Origin: Candidatus Rifleibacteriota bacterium
Lineage (GTDB): Bacteria > Muiribacteriota > Ozemobacteria > Ozemobacterales > Ozemobacteraceae
Assembly: GCA_028691595.1 (NCBI GenBank)
Contig: JAQUZA010000135.1
Coordinates: forward strand, 1-7,861
Length of the DNA: 7,861 bases
Direction: 5' to 3'
This document shows, one piece after another, positions 1 to 5,731 of the stretch; position 1 is the first letter of the stretch; each line of letters begins with the position of its first letter. The translations under genes were made by a program, and so were the position numbers. The notes below the pieces were generated by a model that worked only from the letters and a program-made list of their open reading frames with translations, did not search any database and was not told the origin of the DNA.

Positions 1-10
1 GTCTACGTCC

Positions 11-54
11 GGAATGACGGAAACAAATCATGTCATTCCCGCGAAAGCGGGAAT
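11..54. repeat. Palindromic intergenic repeat with GNRA-loop hairpin
   Basis: ATTCCCGC (35-42) and GCGGGAAT (47-54) form a perfect 8-bp stem closed by a GAAA loop, a GNRA-type tetraloop if transcribed. A second inverted pair, GGAATGAC (11-18) and GTCATTCC (32-39), overlaps the left arm, so the region can fold in two exclusive ways. The ATTCCC-N8-GGGAAT form matches the short dispersed palindromes found in many bacterial genomes, of which Neisseria dRS3 is the named example; I do not claim common ancestry. The element probably extends left beyond the window. It lies upstream of the TSUP gene and downstream of an unseen gene, so it could also serve as a transcript end or mRNA-stabilising structure. 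Confidence 0.6.
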
Positions 55-113
55 CCAGTCCAATTGAGGATTTGAAGTGGTTTAGTGCGTTTGCCCTGCA
101 GCTCAAAGTTGAG

Positions 114-144
114 TTTACCGCAAAGCCCATGATTGAGGTATAAT
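114..144 (+). promoter_or_regulatory. Predicted promoter of the TSUP transporter gene
   Basis: A perfect TATAAT box lies at 139-144. The upstream -35 is poor: TTTACC at 114-119 matches TTGACA at 4 of 6 positions with a long 19-bp spacer. Transcription would begin near 150, leaving a leader of about 23 nt before the ATG at 174. This would exclude the TTG at 144 as the start of translation. Confidence 0.45.
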
Positions 145-173
145 TGCTGACACTTCAACTGACAGGCTCATGC

Positions 174-935
174 ATGGAAACACTGATCTTGCTTTTTGCT
201 GCTGCTCTGGTTGCCGGATTTGTCGATACTCTGGCAGGCGGCGGTGGTCTGATAACTATTCCGGCTCTGGTTCTCAGCGGTATGCCGCCACACTTTGCCC
301 TGGGCACCAATAAGCTGCAAAGTTCGATCGGTTCAGGCACCGCCACTTTTATGATGTTCAAAAAGGGCAGAGTCGGCTGGCAGCATGTCAGGTTTCTTAT
401 GCTGGCGGCTTTTTGTGGCTCGTTGCTCGGCACCATAGCAGTTCAGTTCATTAACCCGGGTGTTCTCGATTTCATTATTCCGGGGGTGCTGATAGTTATT
501 GCCATCTATTTTCTTTTTGCACCGCCCCTTCATGAAACCGGTATCAGCAAAGTTTCGGAAACCTCTTATCGCCATTTCATGGTTCCGGTCATCGGCTGGT
601 ATGACGGCATGTTCGGGCCCGGAACCGGTTCATTCTTTGCTCTGGCCGGTGTTTCGCTGCGCGGTCATGGTTTGATAGATGCCACCGCCATTGCCAAAAC
701 TCTCAATTTTGCAACCAATATTGCTTCGCTGCTGATTTTTCTCATTGCCGGAAAAGTCGTGTGGCTGGCTGGTCTTGCCATGATGGTCGGTCAATTTGTC
801 GGTGCCTACTGTGGTTCGCTTTGTCTGCTGCGTATCAACCCTAAATACCTGCGGGTTCTGGTTGTAACCATGTGCCTGGCAATGCTTGCCCGCTATGTAA
901 TCGCTTCGGGCTGGTTCTCTAAAATAGCTTTTTGA
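174..935 (+). CDS. TSUP (TauE/SafE) family membrane transporter
   Basis: 253 residues, a normal length for the TSUP (sulfite exporter TauE/SafE) family of inner-membrane carriers for sulfur-containing or organic anions. The protein is nearly all hydrophobic, with about eight predicted membrane segments in two halves. Family hallmarks are the glycine-rich AGGGGLITIP motif (residues 21-30), GTNK (44-47), the second-half counterpart YDGMFGPGTG (143-152), and NFATNIA (178-184). I chose the ATG at 174 because the family usually begins a few residues before the first helix and because the TATAAT box ends at 144. An in-frame TTG at 144 has a GAGG at 135-138 and would add 10 polar residues that fit less well. 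The Shine-Dalgarno before 174 is weak (AGG, 164-166). The substrate cannot be told from sequence. The gene is monocistronic here and convergent with the MscS gene. Confidence 0.9.
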   Translation: METLILLFAAALVAGFVDTLAGGGGLITIPALVLSGMPPHFALGTNKLQSSIGSGTATFMMFKKGRVGWQHVRFLMLAAFCGSLLGTIAVQFINPGVLDFIIPGVLIVIAIYFLFAPPLHETGISKVSETSYRHFMVPVIGWYDGMFGPGTGSFFALAGVSLRGHGLIDATAIAKTLNFATNIASLLIFLIAGKVVWLAGLAMMVGQFVGAYCGSLCLLRINPKYLRVLVVTMCLAMLARYVIASGWFSKIAF

Positions 936-957
936 AGGGTTTTCCGCCAGGGCCACC

Positions 958-977
958 GCTTTTTTGCCGCAAAAATT
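958..977. terminator. Possible weak terminator between convergent genes
   Basis: The 61-bp gap between the converging TSUP and MscS genes contains TTTTTG (961-966) and CAAAAA (970-975), a 6-bp AT-rich inverted repeat with a 3-nt loop. It lies in a T-rich then A-rich context usable in either direction. The stem is not GC-rich, so a classic strong intrinsic terminator is not present. Confidence 0.25.
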
Positions 978-996
978 AAAGAATAACCGGCAGATC

Positions 997-2268
997 TCAG
1001 CTGCTGGTCTCTTTTTTGCTGGTAGTTTCCGTTTGTCGCCCGGGCAGTACCGGGCCGGCACAATCCCGGCCGACTTCGTAGGCCGGCACAAGTATTTCCA
1101 CACCGGCTTCGGCAAAGGCATCGAGTACATTGGCACGTAATTTTGAGTGAATCCGCGGCAGGTTTGCTGCGTCACGGGTGTAGGCGTGCAGGCGATAGGC
1201 AACTGCCAGTTCTTCAAAGCTACGTTGAGAAATAAACGGAGCAGGTTTGCTGATTATTCCTTCGGTTTTTTCGGCCGCTGCCAGCAGCAGGCGATGCGCA
1301 ACCCGCCAGTCGACGCTGTAGGCAAGGGTCATGTCTATATTCATTCCGGCCCCTTCGGTTTCGGCAAGCATCGAAAGATTGACGACCGGTTGGCTCAGCA
1401 CCAGACCGTTGGGAATTGTGATCACCTGGTTCTCGACGGTGCGAATTCTGGTGACGAGCAACCCGGTTTCGAGAACGATTCCTTCGGTATCGCCTATTTT
1501 TACGCGGTCACCAGGTCGGCAGGCCCGCATATAAATCAAGGCAACTCCGGCGACGACATTGGCGACGGCAGCGGTTGAACCGAGCGACAGCAGAACACCG
1601 AGAAAAACCGAAACTCCCTGAAAGGCCGGTGAATCGAACCCCGGCAGAAATGGAGCCCCCAGAACGATTCCGAGAGCGATCAGAAGAAAGCTGAACAGTT
1701 TGTCGGTAGGGCTGGCCCAGTCTTTATGAAAACCGGGGATGCTGAAACGCCCTCGTTCAATGGCTCCCATGATCAGATGCAGAAATTTAATCGCATGAAC
1801 AACGAGAAAAGCGATAAAAAGAATTGCCGCCAGCCCCGGAATAAACGAAATAATCATGCGGCCAAGGTCTGTGGCCGAGCTGAGAAGCCAGCGCAGGCCG
1901 GCGGTGGCAAAACCGCGGGTTGCCTTGAAAAATCCGGTGACCAGCGTCACATAGCACAAAAAAACGAAAAGCAGAACGACCGTTCTGATCAGGCGCACCG
2001 CCAGCATGAGAAAATCAGTCAGTTCAGAAGCAGAAACAAGCGTCAGTTCACCAAGTTTGAGGTTGAAGTCGGCCCGATCATTGAATTTTTCGATTTTTCG
2101 GCGCAGTTTACGAAAAAGCGAAGCCAAAATAATAAATGCGACCAGGAAAACCAGGGTTGCCAGCATGGTTTGATCGAATGTTGGCCCGAACCTGGTAACC
2201 TGCAGATCGCCAAAATAGCTGTCCCAGAGATTATAAAGCGAAGAAATAATCTTTGTCGCGTTGTCCAT
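997..2268 (-). CDS. MscS-family small-conductance mechanosensitive ion channel
   Basis: 423 residues. Membrane segments are visible at about 34-53, 84-112, 135-165, 190-208 and 216-247, so there are more helices than the three of E. coli MscS. The last is the pore helix, rich in Gly and Ala (LGVLLSLGSTAAVANVVAG, 223-241). The conserved beta domain follows: RPGDRVKIGDTEGIV (251-265) and ITIPNGLVLSQPVVNLS (283-299). A C-terminal alpha/beta domain ends with EAGVEILVP (387-395). The tail from about 400 is polar and Ser/Thr/Lys-rich. Channels of this family open when membrane tension rises and release solutes during hypo-osmotic shock. The ATG start at 2268 has a GGAGG about 11 nt upstream, longer than usual; no better in-frame start is seen. 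The gene appears monocistronic and is divergent from the HEAT-like gene. Confidence 0.92.
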   Translation of the reverse strand: MDNATKIISSLYNLWDSYFGDLQVTRFGPTFDQTMLATLVFLVAFIILASLFRKLRRKIEKFNDRADFNLKLGELTLVSASELTDFLMLAVRLIRTVVLLFVFLCYVTLVTGFFKATRGFATAGLRWLLSSATDLGRMIISFIPGLAAILFIAFLVVHAIKFLHLIMGAIERGRFSIPGFHKDWASPTDKLFSFLLIALGIVLGAPFLPGFDSPAFQGVSVFLGVLLSLGSTAAVANVVAGVALIYMRACRPGDRVKIGDTEGIVLETGLLVTRIRTVENQVITIPNGLVLSQPVVNLSMLAETEGAGMNIDMTLAYSVDWRVAHRLLLAAAEKTEGIISKPAPFISQRSFEELAVAYRLHAYTRDAANLPRIHSKLRANVLDAFAEAGVEILVPAYEVGRDCAGPVLPGRQTETTSKKETSS

Positions 2269-2337
2269 ACAACCCGTAACCTCCCGCTCTAAAAGGCCTG
2301 CCGGCCCTGACTATGTTTCTTAAAGTTAAATATTTCC

Positions 2338-2367
2338 AGTCTATTAATTGTAGCATTCTCAGAGCAA
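2338..2367 (-). promoter_or_regulatory. Weak candidate promoter of the MscS gene
   Basis: Read on the minus strand, TTGCTC (2367-2362) and TAGACT (2343-2338) are separated by 18 bp, with 3 and 4 matches to the -35 and -10 consensus. The nonamer ATTTCCAGT (plus strand) occurs twice around it, at 2332-2340 and 2370-2378, and could be a pair of regulator half sites. A GGCC-GGCA-GGCC hairpin followed by TTTT lies in the would-be leader. The promoter call is tentative. Confidence 0.25.
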
Positions 2368-2391
2368 TGATTTCCAGTTACTTCAAAGCCG

Positions 2392-2442
2392 CCCGGAGTC
2401 CAGCCCAATTGCAGCTCTAAAGTGTTTTTGTGCTATTGCACT
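2392..2442 (+). repeat. Degenerate copy of the sequence at 47-97
   Basis: Positions 47-97 and 2392-2442 align without gaps at 37 of 51 bases by hand count, with a core of 15 of 17 (50-66 against 2395-2411). Both copies are intergenic, have the same orientation, and end 76 and 75 nt before the start codon of the next plus-strand gene. The hairpin left of the first copy is not preserved in the second. This may be an eroded dispersed repeat or a shared upstream regulatory sequence. Confidence 0.45.
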
Positions 2443-2503
2443 CATGTTGTGGCTATGCTTGTTGCGTTTTCCGATTTCTGTTAGTCTAGCCTCAGAATCC
2501 TTT

Positions 2504-2509
2504 GGGGGG
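2504..2509 (+). promoter_or_regulatory. Unusual all-G ribosome binding site
   Basis: GGGGGG lies 8 nt before the ATG at 2518. It can pair with the anti-Shine-Dalgarno CCUCC using one G-U wobble, and no other purine-rich site is nearby. It fixes the start of the HEAT-like gene. Confidence 0.5.
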
Positions 2510-2517
2510 CTTTCAAA

Positions 2518-3444
2518 ATGGCACAAATTTTATCTGCTGATGATGCAATGCGGGTGATTCGAGAGCTGCAGCGCATGATTATGGCTGATAACACCGCTTC
2601 TGTTCCTGATTACGTCAATACTCTGGTTGAAGCAGGGCAGATTGTTGTGGAACCGGTTGTTTCAATGTTGATGGCCGAAGAGGGCACTACAAAAAACTGC
2701 GCTGATATTGAATTTACCAAAAGCCGTAACCGTGGCTTTCCTTACAGTGTGACACCTTCGTTTTCGTTCAGCCCCAAAAGCGTCAGGTTTTTTACCGTCT
2801 TGAGTGAAGTTCTGCTGCGCATCGGTAAGCCCGCTGCAGACGAACTGATTTCTGTGGTGTGGGGGCGCTGGATCTCTGTTCCAGTCGGTATGGTGGCGAT
2901 GAAGATGAGGTTTTCACCCCGCAATCATGAAGGCATTATGATTGCCATTGAAATTCTGCTGCCGCTCATTCGTGCCGACCTTGAAAATATCCTCGTCGAA
3001 GGCCATGATTTCAGCCAGGAGGCCGCCGTGTATGCTTTGCGTTTTGCCTCCGATGCCGCAGCTGTGAAAAGGCTTCTCGAGGTTGCTGCAACTTCAAAGT
3101 TTCTCGATGTTCGTTTTGTCTGTACCCGCTCTTTGGCCCATATTGCCCGTGACCATTTTTTGCTGGTCGCTGAAAATTTGAAGAGCCCCAGTGAAGATAT
3201 CAGAAGAGCCCTGATTAAAGCCATGGTTTATGCCGACCACCCCGATACCCTCAAGACTTTTGTCGAGCACTTCCCTGTTGAAACCTATGACCCCAGCAAA
3301 GCAAATATTCTTGAATATTTTTGTCGCAAAGCTGATCCATGCACGATTGGGCTGCTTGAGCCAGTTGCGGCTTCAGATAATAGTTTGCTCAGCAGCTATG
3401 CCCGCGATGCCCTCGAAAAAATTGCCCGTAAGAGTTCGCCCTGA
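2518..3444 (+). CDS. HEAT-like helical repeat protein, function unknown
   Basis: 308 residues, with no signal peptide or membrane segment, so probably cytoplasmic. I do not recognise a named family. The second half reads as paired amphipathic helices of about 30-38 residues resembling HEAT or PBS-lyase-type repeats: SQEAAVYALRFASDAAAVKRL (from 166), VRFVCTRSLAHIA (198-210), DIRRALIKAMVYADHPDTLKT (from 227) and SSYARDALEKIA (292-303). The first half has longer helices around an irregular Ser/Phe/Pro-rich stretch (74-93). Such folds usually serve as protein-binding scaffolds; the partner is unknown. The start is set by the G-rich site 8 nt upstream. The gene stands alone, divergent from the MscS gene and convergent with the ECF operon. 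It could equally be called a hypothetical protein. Confidence 0.8.
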   Translation: MAQILSADDAMRVIRELQRMIMADNTASVPDYVNTLVEAGQIVVEPVVSMLMAEEGTTKNCADIEFTKSRNRGFPYSVTPSFSFSPKSVRFFTVLSEVLLRIGKPAADELISVVWGRWISVPVGMVAMKMRFSPRNHEGIMIAIEILLPLIRADLENILVEGHDFSQEAAVYALRFASDAAAVKRLLEVAATSKFLDVRFVCTRSLAHIARDHFLLVAENLKSPSEDIRRALIKAMVYADHPDTLKTFVEHFPVETYDPSKANILEYFCRKADPCTIGLLEPVAASDNSLLSSYARDALEKIARKSSP

Positions 3445-3452
3445 AGCCCGAA

Positions 3453-3484
3453 GTTTCAGCGCGCGAAACGAAAAATTGCTTTTT
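3453..3484. terminator. Weak terminator-like structure between convergent genes
   Basis: The 61-bp gap between the HEAT-like gene and the last gene of the ECF operon contains GTTTC (3453-3457) and GAAAC (3465-3469) as a 5-bp stem with a 7-nt loop. A run of five T (3480-3484) follows 10 nt later. A wider 6-bp pair, GAAGCC (3443-3448) and GGCTTC (3488-3493), encloses it. The stem is short, so this is only a candidate transcript end for the plus-strand gene. Confidence 0.25.
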
Positions 3485-3505
3485 AAAGGCTTCTCCGTGC
3501 AGGTT

Positions 3506-3976
3506 TCAGGCTGTTTCGTCGTCGAAGAGCTCGGCCCTTCGGGCAGCATTTTCCAGAATGCTGCGGGCCGGGTAGCAAAAGAAGACAAACAATACCAGAG
3601 AATAAAACAGCGCAATTACCGAGGCTGAAATGTCGACAATGACGATTTTCGGATCACCCAGATTGCTGAGCACAAAGATTACCGAAATGATCGCTGCGCA
3701 GACACCGGTTGCAATGCCGAGAATGCCATAAACCAGAAAGGCCTGAGAAGAATTACGGTATTCAAAGGCTGAAACGCCGGCATCGGGTGGGGCACCCAGA
3801 TCAGAAACGGCCTTCTTCAGCTCAGCGGGGCTGTAAATTGCCAGCAGAAAGAGAAGCGGCAATACTGTTACAATGATCGCCGAAGGCACGTCAATCAGCG
3901 GTTTTATATCGATTCTGACCGCAAACATGATTACGAAAACAGCTAAAGCCGACAGCAGGGCCAGTATTCTAGACAT
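3506..3976 (-). CDS. Small MotA/TolQ/ExbB-like membrane protein (copy 2)
   Basis: 156 residues with four clear membrane segments at about 4-20, 31-49, 79-105 and 112-136, and a charged C-terminal tail. The second helix begins IDVPSAIIV (28-36), like the DxPSxxIV entry of MotA-type stator proteins. The last helix runs into FFCYPARSILENAARR (132-147), like the helix-4 to cytoplasm transition of MotA (…FLPIAxKL). The cytoplasmic loop between helices 2 and 3 is about 30 residues, far shorter than the roughly 100 of MotA. The protein resembles its upstream neighbour (LSNLGDPK against LANIGVPE, then similar helices), which suggests duplication. It is the fourth gene of the ECF operon; AAAGGAG lies in the 12-nt gap, touching the previous stop codon, so translation is probably coupled. 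The MotA-like call is by eye; a novel family is possible. Confidence 0.75.
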   Translation of the reverse strand: MSRILALLSALAVFVIMFAVRIDIKPLIDVPSAIIVTVLPLLFLLAIYSPAELKKAVSDLGAPPDAGVSAFEYRNSSQAFLVYGILGIATGVCAAIISVIFVLSNLGDPKIVIVDISASVIALFYSLVLFVFFCYPARSILENAARRAELFDDETA

Positions 3977-3988
3977 ATTTTTGCTCCT

Positions 3989-4528
3989 TTAAAGTGTGTA
4001 AAGAATTATCACCATGGTCAGATAGCTCGCAAAGGGAATTCCAGCCAGGGCAAGGCCACCCGCAACCGATTCTTCGTCGCTGGCAGAACACTTATTGATG
4101 CGCTTTTTAAGACGCATGCGCAGTGGGAATATCAGCATTTTTGCCATGAAAACCGAAGAAAGAGCGCTGATCAGACTTATGCTCAGGCATGGCCCAATCA
4201 TCTCAGGAACCCCGATGTTTGCCAGGCACGCAACATTTGCACCCGTCGAAGCGACGATGCCGCAAAGAAGCAAAAGGTTTTCAAACCGTTTTAACGACCT
4301 GTGAACGGCAACCAGCTCGCTCTGGTCATTTTCCCTGCCGGACAGGGAAGTTTTTAATGCCGAAAACACTGATTTAATCGAATCTGATGCCAGGCTTAGC
4401 AGCAGGGCGGCCATGACGATAAATGGCATGGAGGTATCGAACAGCATTGAAAATACCGGTTTTGAACGCAGAACTATCGCCAGACAGACTGTTAATGAAA
4501 AAACCAGGTAAAAATTTAAAGTTTTCAT
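3989..4528 (-). CDS. Small MotA/TolQ/ExbB-like membrane protein (copy 1)
   Basis: 179 residues. Membrane segments are seen at about 5-21, 34-49, 84-104, 109-135 and a further C-terminal helix at 158-178 that the downstream paralogue lacks. The order matches MotA-type proteins: an early helix pair ending in DSIKSVFSALK (49-59), a short polar loop with several charged residues (60-82), then a helix pair. The motif GVPEMIGPCLSISLISALSS (106-125) recalls the helix-3/4 turn of MotA, and FPLRMRLKKR (134-143) the positively charged exit into the cytoplasm. No conserved ion-channel residue could be assigned with confidence. The start at 4528 has AAGGAG 7 nt upstream. It lies 16 nt after the anti-sigma gene and 12 nt before its paralogue, so all are probably one operon. 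No MotB/ExbD-like partner is present in the window. Confidence 0.75.
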   Translation of the reverse strand: MKTLNFYLVFSLTVCLAIVLRSKPVFSMLFDTSMPFIVMAALLLSLASDSIKSVFSALKTSLSGRENDQSELVAVHRSLKRFENLLLLCGIVASTGANVACLANIGVPEMIGPCLSISLISALSSVFMAKMLIFPLRMRLKKRINKCSASDEESVAGGLALAGIPFASYLTMVIILYTL

Positions 4529-4544
4529 TGAGCATCTCCTTTAA

Positions 4545-5000
4545 TTAATCGATTTTTGAAGCCGGTAGACCAGCCAGGGCAGATGGCAGTTTGCCAAGCT
4601 GCATAACTGCCTTTTGAAGAATATTGTATTGCCCCGATAACACCGGGCCGGTGTTTGAGCTTATCGTGGCCAGGGAAACAATTAGAAAAACGGCCAGAGA
4701 AAAGCTCAACATCGCCGATTTTAACTCGAAACCAGCCGATGGCAGGCGTTGCAAAATTTTTTCCTTGCGAATTCGTCGCTCATTTTCAAGTATTTTCGCC
4801 TTAACCTGATGCCATGGCGGTGGCGATAATCTGTCTGAACTGACCAGACAGCTGGCATGTACATTGTTCATGCTGTTTTGCTGCAAGTCTCGACAGGCAG
4901 AACAGTTGCCTGCGTGCTTCTCATCTTTGGCATCGAGCCGGCCAAGTTCGAAATTATTGCGAAATCTCAGGCAGTGAGAATCCATTTCACGCGTTTTCAT
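4545..5000 (-). CDS. Anti-sigma factor with ZAS zinc finger and one membrane helix
   Basis: 151 residues. The cytoplasmic N-terminal part carries the H-x3-C-x2-C signature of zinc-binding anti-sigma domains (His29, Cys33, Cys36); Cys10 or His9 could be the fourth ligand. A charged helix with Lys/Arg/Glu (64-85) is followed by one membrane helix (about 96-115, MLSFSLAVFLIVSLATI) and a short tail of about 35 residues outside the membrane. Such proteins hold an ECF sigma factor inactive until an envelope or redox signal releases it. I chose the ATG at 5000 because GGAG lies 6 nt upstream and it overlaps the sigma gene's last 14 bases, a typical coupled pair. An open frame reaches back to 5120 but only by running inside the sigma gene. 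The external tail is too short for a large sensor domain, so the sensing may be done by the two membrane proteins downstream. Confidence 0.85.
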   Translation of the reverse strand: MKTREMDSHCLRFRNNFELGRLDAKDEKHAGNCSACRDLQQNSMNNVHASCLVSSDRLSPPPWHQVKAKILENERRIRKEKILQRLPSAGFELKSAMLSFSLAVFLIVSLATISSNTGPVLSGQYNILQKAVMQLGKLPSALAGLPASKID

Positions 5001-5553
5001 TTTGCACTCCTTCAGAAAGCCTGCGCAGATTTTCGATTGCCTGAGCTGTCTGATAATGAACTGTTCTGATCGAGCACCCAAGGGCCAGAGCCGTTTCGGC
5101 AATACTGAGATCGCCATCAAATCTAATCGCCAGAATCTGCTGAAAAGCCTCTGGTAGCCTGTTAAAAGCTATTGCCATTCTCTCCAGAATCTGAGCTGAT
5201 TCGACGGTTTCCTCCGGAGAAGATGAGTGGTCGGGCTGGTGCAGATGATTTTCATCGAGACTGATGTTTCTTCCTTCAAAGCTTTTTCTTCGGTCGCGGC
5301 AGAGATTTAGACAGATGCGCATTGCCCATGCTTTAAAGCGGTTTTCGGGCATGTAATTTTCACGATACTTCCATATATTGAGAAAAACATCCTGGGTTAT
5401 GTCTTCTGCCGCCTGTTTTGAGGCCATTATGCGCAGGGAATACTTGAAGATGCATGTCGAAAACATTTCATAGAGCTTGCCCAGCGCGTCAATGTTTCCG
5501 GCTTTGAGGCTGGCCATAAGTGTTTCTTCTAAATTGTGACTGCTATTTTTCAT
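4987..5553 (-). CDS. ECF-family RNA polymerase sigma factor
   Basis: 188 residues, the usual ECF size. Region 2 is at about 18-91: LKAGNIDALGKLYEMF (16-31), then the core-binding and -10-recognising stretch AAEDITQDVFLNIWKYRENY (48-67), ending RFKAWAMRICLNLCRDRRK (72-90). A polar linker rich in His, Asp and Ser (99-118) leads to region 4: RLPEAFQQILAIRF (132-145), LSIAETALALGCSIRTVHY (149-167) and QAIENLRRL (171-179), a helix-turn-helix for the -35 element. I chose the ATG at 5553; it has only a weak purine-rich site close by. A TTG at 5590-5592 would add 13 residues, and an ATG at 5517 would cut into the expected N-terminal helix. The gene heads an operon with its anti-sigma factor and two MotA-like proteins, and is divergent from aclB. 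The promoters it recognises are unknown. Confidence 0.92.
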   Translation of the reverse strand: MKNSSHNLEETLMASLKAGNIDALGKLYEMFSTCIFKYSLRIMASKQAAEDITQDVFLNIWKYRENYMPENRFKAWAMRICLNLCRDRRKSFEGRNISLDENHLHQPDHSSSPEETVESAQILERMAIAFNRLPEAFQQILAIRFDGDLSIAETALALGCSIRTVHYQTAQAIENLRRLSEGVQNENA

Positions 5554-5618
5554 GCTCTGTTTAATCAACGATTGAAAAGCATGATAGTGCAAAGAATAAA
5601 ATTAAATCTGCCCGTACG

Positions 5619-5648
5619 TTTATGGCCGGAAATGACGAATTTGGTCAA
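5619..5648 (-). promoter_or_regulatory. Predicted promoter of the ECF sigma operon
   Basis: On the minus strand, TTGACC (5648-5643; 5 of 6 matches) and CATAAA (5624-5619; 4 of 6) are separated by 18 bp. Transcription would start near 5612, giving a leader of about 60 nt. This is a housekeeping (sigma-70) type, not an obvious ECF-type promoter, so autoregulation by the encoded sigma factor is not evident. Confidence 0.45.
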
Positions 5649-5655
5649 AGTTTAC

Positions 5656-5685
5656 TTGACATGAAATTTGGTACAGGGATATACC
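5656..5685 (+). promoter_or_regulatory. Predicted promoter of aclBA
   Basis: A perfect -35 TTGACA (5656-5661) is followed after 18 bp by TATACC (5680-5685; 4 of 6 matches to TATAAT). Transcription would start near 5692, giving a leader of about 40 nt before aclB. The -35 box lies 7 bp from the -35 box of the divergent sigma-operon promoter. The octamer AATTTGGT occurs at 5638-5645 and 5665-5672, flanking both -35 boxes. Confidence 0.6.
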
Positions 5686-5695
5686 CATAGGGTAT
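5681..5695. promoter_or_regulatory. Inverted-repeat operator candidate over the aclBA start site
   Basis: ATACCC (5681-5686), ATA, then GGGTAT (5690-5695) form a perfect 6-bp inverted repeat overlapping the -10 box and the predicted transcription start. A protein bound here would block the aclBA promoter. The half sites look like those of CsoR/RcnR-family operators (ATACCC…GGGTAT type); that resemblance is from memory of the family, and no such regulator gene is in the window. Confidence 0.45.
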
Positions 5696-5731
5696 CAGTA
5701 GCCTGTTTAATTTTTTTCAGGAGATATAGAA

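Noticed and set aside
1..143. CRISPR array or tRNA in the left flank
   Set aside because: Only one hairpin unit and no regularly spaced repeats; no cloverleaf can be drawn.
144..173. TTG at 144 as the start of the TSUP gene
   Set aside because: Despite GAGG at 135-138, this codon overlaps the TATAAT box, and the extra 10 residues do not fit the family's N-terminus.
630..1217. 195-codon minus-strand frame overlapping the TSUP gene and the end of the MscS gene
   Set aside because: Overlaps two real genes and shows no coherent hydrophobic or domain pattern.
1726..2292. 188-codon open frame on the plus strand inside the MscS gene
   Set aside because: Antisense to a clear MscS protein, very rich in Lys, Asn, Gln and Arg with no domain pattern; a shadow frame.
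3230..3628. 132-codon plus-strand frame across the convergent gap
   Set aside because: It overlaps the HEAT-like gene in another frame and runs antisense into the MotA-like gene; no motifs.
5001..5120. Upstream extension of the anti-sigma frame to 5120
   Set aside because: It runs inside the sigma region-4 coding sequence in another frame; the ATG at 5000 has a proper ribosome site.
5554..5592. TTG at 5592 as the sigma factor start
   Set aside because: No ribosome site is seen, and the ATG at 5553 gives the usual ECF length.
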